Positions 1 through 11,103 of a stretch of 64,000 bases of DNA are shown here, piece after piece. The first letter of the stretch is position 1. Every line of letters starts with the position of its first letter. The DNA is from Abelmoschus esculentus. Taxonomy: Eukaryota; Streptophyta; Magnoliopsida; Malvales; Malvaceae. Both the position numbers and the translations under genes were made by a program. Under the pieces are notes generated by a model. That model did no database searches and had not been told where the DNA came from. It saw only the letters and a list, made by a program, of their open reading frames with translations. Location of the stretch: NCBI GenBank assembly GCA_035048815.1, contig JAUCBN010000005.1:17696517-17760516 (forward strand), in the 5' to 3' direction.

Positions 1-662
1 AAACTCTACCAAAGGTAACTGCTCCTCCCAACTACGAGCAAAGTCTACCGCACAACACCGAAGCATATCCTCCAAGATCTGGATAACTCTCTCAGACTGT
101 CCGTCGGTCTGAGGATGAAAAGTTGTACTGAATGCAACTTGGTGTCTAGAGCCTCGTGGATAGACCTCCACAACCTCGCTGTGAACCTCGGATCCCTATC
201 TGATATGATCGATGAAGGTACACCATGCAACCTCACGATTTGCTTGATGTACAACTGAGCCAACTTTTCCAAGCTGAAGTCCATCCTCACGGGTAAGAAG
301 TGAGCTGACTTGGTTAGCCGATCAACTATGACCCATATAGCATCGTGTTTCCTCAACGTCATCGGTAACCCGGTGACAAAGTCCATAGTCACACGATTCC
401 ACTTCCACTATGGAATCTGGATAGGCTGAAGCAAACCTGAAGGAACCTGATGTTCCGCTTTCACTTGCTGACATGCCAAACACCTTGTCACAAACTCTAA
501 CATATCTCTCTTCATGCACGACCACCAAAAGAAAGGACGAAGATCTTGATACATCTTGTTACTACCCGGATGAACAGAAAACGGACTACGGTGAGCTTCC
601 CTCAAGATACGATCTCTCAGATCCTCCAAAGCGGGAACACACAACCGACCCTGAAAGTACAA
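1..662 (-). pseudogene. gypsy integrase, broken and cut by window edge
   Basis: Minus-strand reading begins with the zinc-binding part (PGSNKMYQDLRPFFWW, then CLACQQVKAEHQ), an HHCC-type integrase N-terminus. A stop codon near 408 separates this from the catalytic core, which resumes with MDFVTGLP, IVDRLTKSAHFLPV and SDRDPRF. The first two catalytic acidic residues lie in the core motifs. After SDRDPRF the frame degrades, consistent with one or more small indels between about 45 and 150. The C-terminal domain, and any chromodomain, would lie outside the window. Confidence 0.88.
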
Positions 663-674
663 GAACCCACCATC

Positions 675-2276
675 TCATACCTCAAAGTCTGACGACTTAC
701 CCCTCTGAACAGCCTCTAACTGAGCTACCAACTCCTCGTCTAACACTTGTGCTCTATTTATCTCTTGAACAAGCGTGGGCTCCACACGCAACTCAGCTAA
801 AAAACCTCCATCATCGGTCATCCTCAACCGAGCAAACAAGGCTCTCAAGTCCGACATGGACTTCCTACTCAAAGCATCAGCGACCACATTCGCCTTGCCG
901 GAATGATACTCTATGACACAGTCATGGTCCTTTAACAACTCTATCCACCGACGCTGTCTCAAATTCAACTCTCTTTGGGTAAGCAGATATTTCAAACTCT
1001 TATGGTCGGTGTAGATGTAGCATTTTTCCCCATAGAGATAATGCCTCCATATCTTCAAAGCGAAGATAACTGCTGCAAGCTCAAGATCATGTGTAGGATA
1101 GTTTCTCTCATAGGTTTTCAACTGTCTTGAGGCGTACGCAACCACCTTACCCTCTTGCATAAGCACACAACCTAACCCATTCAAGGAAGCATCACTAAAC
1201 ACCACATAATCCTTCTCCGGCTTCGGTTGCGTCAAGACCGGTGCCTCTGTCAGATAAGCTTTCAACTGCTCAAAACTCTGTTGTCTTCTCTCGTTCCACA
1301 CGAACGGAACTCCTTTCTGAAGCAACTTGGTCAAAGGTGTCGCTACGATCGAAAAACCCTTAATGAACCTCCTATAGTATCCGGCAAGTCCAAGAAAGTT
1401 ACGGACCTCCGATACATTCCTCGGTGGTTTCCACTCCACCACAACTTGTATCTTTTGGGGATCTACTCGGATCCCATCCGCTGCGACTATGTGGCCAAGA
1501 AACGCCACCTCAGACAACCAAAACTCGTACTTACTGAACTTGGCGTACAAACGCCTATCCCTCAACACCTGAAGAACAACTCTAAGGTGGTAGTCATGCT
1601 CCTCTTCCGAACATGAATACACCAAGATATCATCGATGAACACAACCACAAATTGATCTAGATACGGCTAAAAGATCCGGTTCATCAAGTCCATAAAAGC
1701 TGCGGGTGCATTTGTGAGCCCAAACGGTATCACTAGAAACTCATAGTGTCCGTACCGCATCCTAAAAGCGGTCTTCTAGGCATCCTCATCCACCACCTTT
1801 AACTGATAGTACCCTGACTTCAAGTCTATCTTAGAAAACACACGGGCACCCCTCAGCTGATCAAAGAGATCATCGATCATAGGCAAAGGATAACGGTTCT
1901 TGATCGTGACCTTATTGAGCTGACGGTAGTCGATATACATCCTCATCGATCCGTCCTTCTTCTTAACAAACAAAACTGGTGCTCCCCACGGTGATACACT
2001 CGGTCTGATAAAACCTCTCTCAAGCAACTCCTGGATCTGCAGTTTTAACTCTCTCATCTCTGTCGGTGCCATACGGTAAGGTGCTATGGACACCAGTGCC
2101 GTACCAGGCAGCACCTCTATCCGGAACTCCAACTCACGATCGGGAGGTAAACAAGGTAACTCCTCTGGGAAAACATCGGGATACTCGCAGACTATCCTCA
2201 AGTTCTCCAAAGTTGGGCTGCCAACACTCACATCCACCACGTGAGCTAAGAAAACCTCACAACCTTGTTGGATCAA
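675..2276 (-). pseudogene. gypsy reverse transcriptase-RNase H, two nonsense codons
   Basis: Two collinear open stretches in the same reading order cover RT and RNase H. The upstream piece (2276-1776) has the RT fingers and palm: LLERGFIRPSVSPWGAPVLFVKKKDGSMRM, shortened here to its key part SPWGAPVLFVKKKDGS, then YRQLNKVTIKNRYPLP and KIDLKSGYYQ. The downstream piece (1649-675) has the FIDD catalytic box, FLGHIV, NFLGLAGYYRRF and an RNase H domain (FSDASLNGLGCVL, YTDHKSLKYL). Between them TAG stops occur near 1776 and 1666. The RNase H region ends in VVADALSRK, the usual tether before integrase. Confidence 0.92.
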
Positions 2277-2279
2277 CCT

Positions 2280-2864
2280 CTAAGCTGTCAACGCTGACAC
2301 CATATTCAGTAAACACAGGTTTCTTTCACCCCTCACAACAAGCTTAGAACCATCTGCTACTCTAAGCTTCAAACTCTTGATTCTGTACCCCAAACTTGCA
2401 TCGTGTTCAAACAACCAATCCATCCCTAGGATTACGTCGAACTCCTGAAACGGCAAGACCATAAGATCGGTCGGGAAGATAGATCCTTGTACCTCGATCG
2501 GACACCTCCGATACACCTTATCCACCAACACATCCAACCCCAACGGGCTTGTCACACGGACCCCTATCTTAAGATCTTTCGCTGATAACCCCCACTGCTG
2601 AGATATCCCACTACGGATATACGAGTGTGTAGACCTCGAGTCCACAAGAGCAACTATAGATACAGAAAACAAACTGAACATACCTGAGATCACATCGGTA
2701 GTAGCACAGTCCTCCTGTGCCCTCACAGCATACTGTATCGCGGGTGCTCTAGCGGTGGACTGAAAGGTACCCCCTGAAGCATGGCTAGCTCCGCCACGAG
2801 AGAACCCACGACCACTCTGAGCCTGGAACACAGTCCTCTTAGCCTGACCGGGAGGAGACGTCAC
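2280..2864 (-). pseudogene. gypsy aspartic protease region
   Basis: The reading frame encodes the retropepsin-like domain with VDSRSTHSYI at the active site, followed by DLMVLPFQEFDVILGMDWL, the conserved C-terminal part of plant gypsy proteases. The catalytic D-S/T-G triad reads DSR in this copy, so the glycine of the active-site loop is lost. The same frame continues upstream into the gag zinc knuckle, showing that gag and protease were originally one frame. Probably inactive. Confidence 0.88.
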
Positions 2865-3925
2865 AACCTCAGGATAATCCCTAACAAGGTGATCCGGGGA
2901 CCCACACTGAAAACAAGCTCTGGCATTACCCCAACACTCTCCTCGGTGGCTCCGACCACAACGCCTGCAAGCCTGAACACTAACACTGGCACTTTTCTAT
3001 AAACTCTCTGGACCCCAGCAGAAGAAGACATAGATTGCCTCCTACGTCCCGCAGACTTTGACCTCTGATCTGACCTCGAACTTCGATTCGATGCTCCTCT
3101 GTTCTGGTTCCAATGGTTCCTACTCCTACCAGAGTGGGATTGAGAGTTACCCGCACGGCTCTGACTGGCACCACCGGAGACTCCCTGGCCAACAAACGGC
3201 CCATAAGTCAAACCCTGAACCTGTTCCAACGACTTAGCACTGACAACTAACTCAGAAAACACCGTTGGTGGTCTAGCAGTAAGATAAGTCTGGATCTCCT
3301 TCCTCAGACCTCTCAAGAACCTCTTGCATCTCATCTTCTCGGTAGTAACCAGCTCCGGGGCATAACGGCTCAACTGAAGGAACTCTTGCTCATAAGCAAA
3401 GACCGAACGGTTTCCCTGAACCAGATGGGTAAACCGCTCCCTCAGGGTATCTATGTGAGTCTCACCCACATACTTACTCTCGAACTCCTCAAGAAAGTCC
3501 TCCCACATAGGACGATGGGGATACCAACCCTGCTCAATAGTCTCCCACCACTCTCTTGTGTTGCCCTTGAGAAGAGACAACACACACGATAGCTTATCCT
3601 CTGACCTCAGCCTCATCTGTCTCATGATCCACCTTGTGTCGTGCAACCATTGATCCGTCTGTACGGGATTATCCTGTCCCGTACCAAAGAAGTCAACAGC
3701 ACCCTGTCTCCGCACCCTCTCAACCGGTGCCTCTCGAGGTGTAGAAGACGGTCTCGGTATAGCTCTCACTATCCTGCGTAGTGTACGGTTCAGATGAGCA
3801 AAGTAGTTGGCCCCTTGACCAACTGCGTCATCCGATGGCACCTCCTCATCGGGCTCATACTCATAGTCGGAGTCTCCTCCTCGAGAACCCCGACTCTCTT
3901 CCTGATCTCTCACGCGTCTAGGCAT
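2865..3925 (-). pseudogene. gypsy gag (capsid and zinc knuckle), frameshifted
   Basis: I take the start as the ATG at 3925 (MPRRVRDQEESRGSRGG), which fits the basic/acidic gag N-terminus better than the upstream in-frame ATG at 3943. The retrotransposon gag domain is clear: QTDQWLHDTRWIMRQM, SCVLSLLKGNTREWWETI, FLEEFESKYVGE, SVFAYEQEFLQLSRYAPE and MRCKRFLRGLRKEIQTYL. A serine/arginine/asparagine-rich linker follows. Near 3000 the frame shifts. In the shifted frame there are two cysteine clusters, CRRCGRSHRGEC and CFQCGSPDHLVRDY; in the second the last zinc-binding cysteine is tyrosine. The nucleocapsid is therefore doubly damaged. Confidence 0.88.
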
Positions 3926-4070
3926 GCTGCACAACAACCACAAACGGGATTACACCATCGAAATTTTAGCTTTAAAAGAAGTACTATATCGACTCGTGGG
4001 CAAGTACTAGTCTAACACCTATATAACACACTAGACTCACCCGAGGACTCCTAGAACCGACTCAACCTGG

Positions 4071-4082
4071 GCTTTGATACCA
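4071..4082 (-). other. Primer binding site, initiator tRNA-Met type
   Basis: On the minus strand TGGTATCAAAGC lies five bases inside the LTR end (4088). Plant gypsy and copia elements usually have TGGTATCAGAGC, complementary to initiator tRNA-Met, so this is one mismatch from consensus. It fixes the element's orientation and the LTR boundary. Confidence 0.85.
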
Positions 4083-4701
4083 CTAAATGTAACACTCGAC
4101 CCGGATGTCACAATGGGCCTCTGGCCTAAAACCCATATTTTAAAATTTCGTTTTAAAAGCCCAATAATAAAATCACGTAAGTCCAAAACAATTTCATAGT
4201 CCACTTAAATTTAAAACAAGCCTAAAATAATTCAAGTAAAACGGAGCTCCAAACTAAATTACAGACTGTTTTAAAAACATTCGACCCAAATAAAATAACA
4301 GAGTTACAATACATATAGGGTTCAACATAGTACTAAGCCCACTATATCTAATAACTGTACTCTGACAACACGGTCGATGCTGAAAGTCCAAACCTTGATG
4401 GTGCTCCACAAATCCCGCTTCACCTACCCTACGCACGAAAATAGATTTCGAACGCTGAGCCACACAAGCTCAGTGGATACGCCAAACTCGGCCAACATCA
4501 TGCATATCAAAGCAGTAAGGCATGACATATAAATCATATGCATGGTATGAAGGTCTAGCATGCTTGTCTAACACATGGCATAAATGAGTGTATACTATCG
4601 CACACAACATATATAGTCACATAAGTCAACACACAAGAGCGAGGCCCGCGTCCATACAGCATCGGGATCTTACACTCAGGATTGAGGCCGCCCTCAAATC
4701 C

Positions 4702-4880
4702 TATGCCCGGAATGTTACATCGGACATCTTCGAACGAGGCCGCCCAACGTTCAGAAAAGGGTGGAGGCCACCCAACCAACCCTATGCTCGGAAATTTACA
4801 TCGAACATCTTTGAGTGAGGCCGCCCAACACTCGGAATAAAAGTCTTCAATCATCACCCGGCATGTTACATCGGATGGCC
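4702..4880. repeat. Imperfect tandem repeat inside gypsy LTR
   Basis: Three diverged copies of a unit containing GTTACATCGGACATCTTCGA followed by GAGGCCGCCCAAC begin near 4702, 4783 and 4854. The first interval is 81 bp and the second about 72 bp. Short GC-rich units like this are common in long gypsy LTRs. Confidence 0.7.
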
Positions 4881-5124
4881 TTCGACGTGTTACAACACTT
4901 ATGGATATCCGGATTTCCAACACAAAGGGACTCAAACCACATAAACGACCCACCTAGGATCTATCACAACAAGACATATAAATTCTTATCATACTTAAGT
5001 CTTTCGGGGTTGTGATTATCAATTTTAGTTCGACAATTCATTCTATAGCCTTTAGATTTAGGTAATTATTCATTAAGATCACTGAGCCCAAAAACTCTAT
5101 TCAAATTTAACCAAATTACACAGG

Positions 5125-5420
5125 GGTATCGATACCAGTATCGACACCACCTGCCCAAAGTCAAAGTCAACAGAAGAAGGAAGACTGTATCGGAACATGT
5201 ATCGATACCAAAAGTTTCTGGTAACCCTTGGTATCGAAGCATGGTTCTATACCGTTAACCCACTTCAAAATTCAACAAAAGAGAAGAACCGTTTCGAAAC
5301 ACGTATCGAAACCAAATGTTTCTGGAGACCTTCGGTATCGAAGTATGGTTCGATACCCCTGGGCAACAAGCCAAAATACACTCACTGGTATCGAAACCGG
5401 TAACCCGAGTATCGATACCC
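5125..5420. repeat. Cluster of GTATCGATAC palindromes in gypsy LTR
   Basis: The self-complementary decamer GTATCGATAC and near copies (GGTATCGAAGC, TTCGATACC, GTATCGAAACC) recur about ten times in 300 bp. Two larger units, near 5188-5262 and 5299-5372, are diverged duplicates of one another. The same palindrome reappears near 32915-33055. Confidence 0.7.
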
Positions 5421-6277
5421 CCTATACTAAGGACGGTTTTACACTTAGAAATTCTAGATTTTCAACCCCAAACTCAACCTAATCGATCCTAAAATGTTCC
5501 TACTCAATATTACTGATGTTTAGAGTGTTTTAACACCAATTTCCAACCCTTAGTCACATTAAAACGGATTCCACCATTAACACATACTAAGCTCAAACCA
5601 AGCACACACATGCACCAAACCTATATGAATGCTTCTACCATGATATGCAAAATAATTAGAAGAGTTGGGAGTACCAACCTCAAGCAAAAACAACAGCAAA
5701 ACGAGCTCCCCTTCCTTCCTCAAGCTTTTCCCCCTCCAAAGCTAGTTGATGGCTCGTAAGCCTCTTTCTCTACAAGAGAAGTTGAAGAACGGGTTAAACA
5801 CACATCGGGGAAGATTTTAGGAGCTTAAAACACTAAAAGAACAGAGATTTAAGCTCTCCAAAAACCTATTCCCAAACTCAACTAAACCCCCACATAAACC
5901 TCTTCCTCCACCAAACTTGGCAAACCAATCCTTGTTCTATAGATCCAAACCAGCTCTATCACTTCCTCTTCATCAAGAAAATGAGATTCTAAACCCAACT
6001 CAACAAAATCTTACCTTTACACACCCCTTTTCTTGCTTCAAAGGTATTAGAGGATGAAGAAAAGAGAGAAGAGAATGAAGTCATTCTCTGCAGAGAATTA
6101 AAGACCCCTCCCCCCTCTTGTCTTCACTTAGTCATTTACAAAAATGCCATCCTTCCACATCCAAGCCCAACAAGCCCATGACCCAACAAGGCCCAAACCA
6201 ACAAACTCGAACTTAAACCCGAGGCCCAACGTAACGGGTTAATCCGACACACTAAACCGAGAGTTCGGGTCGTTACA

Positions 6278-8737
6278 CTACTATTAAAATATTATATTTA
6301 ATAATAATATTTTCAAAAATCAAAACATGAAAAATATAGTCCGTCAAGTCCTAAAACATTTTAAATAAACCGTATTACGAGTAAATCCAAAATGCAACAA
6401 AATAAAACATTACAATCAAACCAAGTACCCATGCCACAATTACAAAACAATATAAAGTCTTATTACATTGTGCGAAAAGATTTAGGGTTTAAAATATAAA
6501 ATAAAAAAATATTTTTTATATGTAACTGTATAATAATTTAATGTTTATAAAATCTATATGCATATAATAAATACATAAATTGTATAATAATTTAATTTTC
6601 GCTATCATATTGTAATTGGATTAGTGATTTAGTGTGAAATCGTTATTTACATGTTAGATCATTAATAATTCATGTGTAAAATGTATGATTTGGTTCAAAT
6701 AACTTTAGTTACCAAATACTTCAATTTTTAAACCAAAAATATGAGTATAATTTACAAATAATTTTAATTTTAATGTTATTTAAATCAAAGTATTTCATTC
6801 TTTAAGTTAAGCTCCAATCATTAAACATGAAACGACCATAACCCGAAAATAGTTTTTTAAAAATTGCGGCAAAAAAGTACTTTTGAAAAGTTTCTTTTAT
6901 AGAAATGCTTTTAGATTTTTGGATTTAAGATTTAAGTGTTTAGTATTACTGTCAAAAAGTGCTTTTAATAAGATAAATAACCATTTTAGACATGATATTG
7001 TAAGTTATAAATATAAATGATACCTAATTTTTTTCATGTTATAATATATAAAATATATCAACTTAAATTATCATAAAAATATAAAAAATATCTTTATTAA
7101 TAATTATATATTTTTCTAATAATTATATGTATTTTATAAAAATATAATAAATTTAAAATATTTTAATTAATATATGTAATTTTTAAATTAAAAATATTTT
7201 ATTAATTATATCTTTATAAAAATTATAAATTTATAAATAAAAACTAAAAAAAAATAAATGAAGGATAAATTTGTAATTTAACTCTTAAAAGCACTTTTCT
7301 AATCATAAAAGCTAGAAAATTTAGCTTTTATGTTTGGGTTGAAAAATACTTTTCAAACATAATTTTTTTTTTCTAAAAATTACCCTTTTAGTATTGCTTT
7401 TGATCTCAAACTAACTTTTTAAACCAAAAGCTAATTTAAAAAATAATGCTAAACATACTTTTAATTCGAAATCATGAAAATGCATCTAAACTATATCATA
7501 CAAACACATCCAATTTTCTCTTTACATAGTTCACCTTTTAGTGCCTATATTTTACATGTAGAATCATATAAATTAGAACCACGTTTATATATTTCTTCAA
7601 GTAACCTTGTTGAAGCAAACAAGAAACAACCCAAAAAATTCTCAAGTCATACTACAACAATAGTAAATGTAATATTTAATTATGCCACATTAGCAACATA
7701 ATTTTTGAGCACATCCATGAGAAGAGGGGAAGAAAAACTTGCTTATAGCGAGTGTTTAATCCACAATATACAAGAAAAAAGAAGTAATAAAATATGAGTG
7801 TTCAAAATTATCTGACCTGATCTAATAACCCAAAAAATATCAAGTAATTCTTAAAAAATATTCGATCGGGCCGGGTACTTTACCGAAGAATAATTAAGTC
7901 GGGTCTATGTCGATTTTTCTTAATTATCGGATACCTTACAAGACTTGATGACTTTTAATATATTTTTAGTTTTAAATTATATTTTATTTTAAATTTCTTA
8001 ATATTTGTACCTAAAATTAACTTTAAATCACTATTTTTTTATGTTTGATCATATTTTATAAAATTTTAAATTTTATGTGTTTAATATATGATTCTTTTTA
8101 ATTTTAAAATTAAAAATTATAAGCAAGGTACATGTTACTCTATTAACTGGGTATTCGAGTTTCATAGCTAATAGATCGGGACATGGACCAAAACGTAGGT
8201 TTTGGTACCCAAAATTAGATACCTGATAATAAACATCTCTAGTATCAACTGAAAAGTATTAACCAAATACTCTAGAGATTATTGACACGACAACATTTAA
8301 ACCTATACCTTCATGATTTTAAGTTTATCAACTATATAATGAGATTGAGGAAAAACATGAAGGTATATGTCACATTCCTTAAATATGTTAAAATGTTGAT
8401 CATGCTTTACAGTTTATCAACCATGACAGTGGGTTAAATACTAATCACATTTCTTAAATACGTTTAAATGTGATTGTCTATCTCAAATTCAATGATGTTC
8501 CATGACATTGTGATTTGTGATATAAAAACGTTAGTGGGTTAAATACTAATCACATTCCTCAACCGTATAAATTGTATTACTAATCAATTTATTAGCTTTA
8601 GTCCACTTACACAATCACATTCCTTGTATGGTAATCCTAACTCTAAACACATAAACAAACAACCCATAACACATCAACAAGATCTCTAGTTTTATGACAT
8701 GTTAGACTTCTAAATTTCAATTAAATGCATTATTAAC
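6278..8737. other. AT-rich intergenic DNA with MITE-like repeat
   Basis: I see no gene here. About 6860-7450 resembles 49590-50180: both contain GTGCTTTTAATAAG-like boxes and a near-identical stretch around TTTTAGACATGATATTGTAA (6991-7010), with AT-rich interiors and AAGC-type ends. This indicates two members of one short non-autonomous element family. About 7795-8245 contains GGGTACTTTACCG and matching GGTACC-rich ends, a weaker candidate. 8440-8560 holds two copies of GGGTTAAATACTAATCACAT. Confidence 0.5.
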
Positions 8738-9051
8738 GGGGCTAATTACCGTAAAAGTCACTTTTGTTTGCTCTCAGTACAAATTTGGTCACCGATTTTG
8801 AAAATCAACCAATAAGGTCACTTATGTTTTCTGGCTGTAAGCTTCTGGTCACTTTGACATTAAATGACGTTAGTGTTTGACGAAAAGATGATTTGGTAAA
8901 ATAGAAAATAAATAAATTACCTAAATAATCCCTAAATAATTATTTTACTTTTATTTTATTTTTAATTTAACCCTCAAAATTTTAAAATTATATATTTTCA
9001 CCATCTTTCCCAAATAAATCTCCAATTCTTTTATCATAATCAAATAATTTA

Positions 9052-9565
9052 GGGTAAACTGCAATAGAGCTCACTTAATTATGGGTAGGGTTATATTTGG
9101 GTCACTTAATTATTGAAAGTTATATTTGTGGGTAGGGTTATATTTGGGTCACTTAATTATTGAAAGTTATATTTGGGTCACTCATTTGTGGGTAAGGTTA
9201 CATTTGGGACACTCAATTATTAAAGGTTACATTTAGATCACTCAATTATAGGTAAGGTTACATTTGGATCACTCTTCATATTTAAAAAAGTACATCAATT
9301 TAGTCGTTTTTTCTTCTAAATCACTTGTATACCCTTATTAACATTAGAGTACTTCATTTGAAATCATTAATTAATCTAATACACGAATTGATCATTAATA
9401 AACTTTTTTCCAAATATGAAGAGTGAACTAAATGTAACCTTACTTATAATTGAATGACTTAAATGTAACTTTTAATAATTGAGTGACTCAAATGTAACTT
9501 TCAATAATTAAGTGATCTAAATGTAACTATACCCATAATTAAGTGACTTTTGTTGTAGTTTACCC
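9052..9565. mobile_element. Mutator-like MITE, GGGTAAAC ends, 9-bp TSD
   Basis: The 514-bp element begins GGGTAAACT and ends AGTTTACCC and is flanked by perfect 9-bp duplications, AATAATTTA at 9043-9051 and 9566-9574. Nine-base duplications are the hallmark of Mutator-like transposases. Both arms carry runs of a roughly 24-bp unit, GGTTACATTTGGGTCACTCA and variants, in opposite orientation, so the element is nearly all inverted repeat. It sits inside exon-like bHLH sequence of the larger TIR element. Confidence 0.9.
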
Positions 9566-9574
9566 AATAATTTA

Positions 9575-10740
9575 ATCGTGTTTGACCCTGAAATTTTGGA
9601 CTCTTCTTCTTCATAACTGGTTTTGATCCTTTTAGACTCATTTTCTGCATCTACCTGGGAAAATAATCCAAAGGGAAACTCCAGTTTAATGGCTACTTTA
9701 TAATAATTATATGCGATAAATGGAGAATTACGAAAAGCACAAACACCTTTGAGTTTTGTAACTTTTTAACTTTCCTCTTCTTTGAAGCTTTCTCTTCCAA
9801 CACCTAAACCCATCTTCTCTGAATTCCCCTTCATCTCCACCGCTTTGGAACTTACAATCGTCATCGTCGCCGCTGCCACAACTGTCGGGCAGCTAGGGGT
9901 TCTAAAAATGACGTGATTAATGTTGGAAAAACAGTGGTATGTGATCATCTTTGGAGCAATTTTTGAACAAGTAAAGATAAGGTTTTGAATAAGGAAATGG
10001 TTGATTCCTATTCTATGCCGTGAGATCTTTACAACGGTAGCTCATACGCTCAATATCGTTGAGTGGTGAATGAAAAATTGATGCTCAAAGTGGGAAGGTC
10101 AAGAATGAATAAGGAATGTAGAACCCCTTTATCCCACATTGGTGGGATAAATGATATGAGAGTTGTTTATATACAACTACCCATAATGAAGTCATTGAAT
10201 GACTTGAGTTGACATTGTGCCTTGTGCACAGGGGGGGTTGTGAATCCAATTTCATTTGGGTTGGGGCGCACTTGCACGACGTGGGCGACGCAAATGTCCG
10301 GATCGGTTTGATCTTTATATCTTAATTTTTCAAATTCGATTTTTGTTTTACTAACGATTTTTTTTTCTTGTGATCGTTTCGAAGTAAGATTGTATAACAA
10401 TTAATATCAAAACTCGGCCCATTACCGTACCCACATGCGCCGAAACCCCCCCAATTCCATTCAGACGGTTTCCAAACCAGGATCGGGCATCAGTTGCCGA
10501 CTCATCTCCATCTCGGATAACACCGTGTCACCACCACCGGTGCCGCTCATCAAACCACCCTGCTGAAATTAGCCGATTTGGGTCGAAAACACCCCAGTTA
10601 ACTCACAGAAATAAATTTGCTTCTGAAACTGTTCCGCTTGCCATTTGAAGCGATCCCTTTGTCTTTGAAGTACCGTCATGTCTGAACATTGCAATGTCAT
10701 CTCCGGCAATGTTTTATCCATGTTTTGAACCCTCTAATAA
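9575..10740 (-). pseudogene. Captured bHLH transcription factor fragment (bHLH62/CIB-like)
   Basis: On the minus strand, exon-1-like sequence starts at 10740: MDKTLPEMTLQCSDMTVLQR, then FQQGGLMSG, SEMEMSRQLMPDPGLE and, in a shifted frame, GYGNGPSFDIN. After a solo LTR it resumes with FRTPSCPTVVAAA, SSKAVEMKGNSEKMG and VGRESFK followed in the +1 frame by KRKVKKLQNSK. A GT donor near 9736, a short AT-rich intron and an AG acceptor near 9640 lead to VDAENESKRIKTSYEEEESK. This matches my memory of the N-terminal half of plant bHLH62/78-type factors. The bHLH domain is absent. A stop codon after STQIG, frameshifts and insertions make it non-functional. Family assignment is by recollection. Confidence 0.65.
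9921..10399 (+). mobile_element. Copia-type solo LTR with 5-bp TSD
   Basis: The segment begins TGTTGGAA and ends TATAACA and is flanked by perfect 5-bp duplications ATTAA at 9916-9920 and 10400-10404. Removing it restores continuity of the bHLH-like sequence on both sides. It is 479 bp, has no internal region, and carries the TATCCCACATTGGTGGG box often seen in plant LTRs. A TG...CA unit with a 5-bp duplication and no coding part is best read as a solo LTR; the strand is inferred from the TGTTGG start. Confidence 0.85.
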
Positions 10741-11103
10741 GTAGACAAAACAAAAGGTTGTAGTAAATGAACAAGTTGAAGCAGGTTTGCTATATGACTT
10801 CATGCATTACAAGAGTTCATTGAGACCATATAATCATCCTCTTACTACAAGTTTCTGTGATCTTATAATCTTTGGGGAAGAAAGAACATGAGCCAAAAAG
10901 GTGTGTTTTAAAGGACGAGGGGAGGGGGAGAGTGGGGCATATATATAAAGTAAATAAACATTAATATATTAAGTAAAGAAAAATCATGTTCTCATAAACT
11001 GGGTTATTAATCTCGTGATTACGAGTAAATATTTTTAAAAGTAAAATCGGTGATCAAATTTGTACTGAGAACAAATAAAATTGATTTTATAGTAATTAAC
11101 CCT

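Larger units (their letters stand above)
1..6277 (-). mobile_element. Ty3/gypsy LTR retrotransposon, 5' part, degenerate
   Basis: Read on the minus strand the order is 5' LTR (6277 to 4088), primer binding site, gag, protease, reverse transcriptase/RNase H, integrase. The element runs off the left edge of the window, so the 3' LTR is not visible. The gag-PR-RT-RH-IN order and the RT sequence around FIDDILVYS are typical of gypsy elements of the Tekay/Del chromovirus type; the subgroup is inferred by eye. At least three nonsense codons in pol and several frameshifts make it non-autonomous. The bases after the LTR (CTACT, 6278-6282) would be one copy of the target duplication. Confidence 0.93.
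4088..6277 (-). repeat. Gypsy LTR (2190 bp)
   Basis: The LTR is bounded by TGTAAC and GTTACA, a perfect 6-bp terminal inverted pair. It abuts the primer binding site on one side and ordinary AT-rich DNA on the other. It holds two internal repeat zones, described separately. No open frame in it looks coding. Confidence 0.9.
8738..11103. mobile_element. TIR element with captured bHLH gene (Pack-type)
   Basis: The left end (GGGGCTAATTACC...) and the reverse complement of the right end (AGGGTTAATTACT...) match over about 64 bp, including a shared CTCAGTACAAATTTG core and a CACCGATTTT block. Flanks give TTATTAAC on the left and TTATTAAT on the right, a 7/8 match that could be an 8-9 bp target duplication, though the sequence is AT-rich. 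The interior holds GC-richer host-gene sequence (a bHLH fragment, including intron). A terminal-inverted-repeat element carrying host gene pieces is the definition of a Pack-MULE-like element; the superfamily is inferred. It contains two later insertions. Confidence 0.7.
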
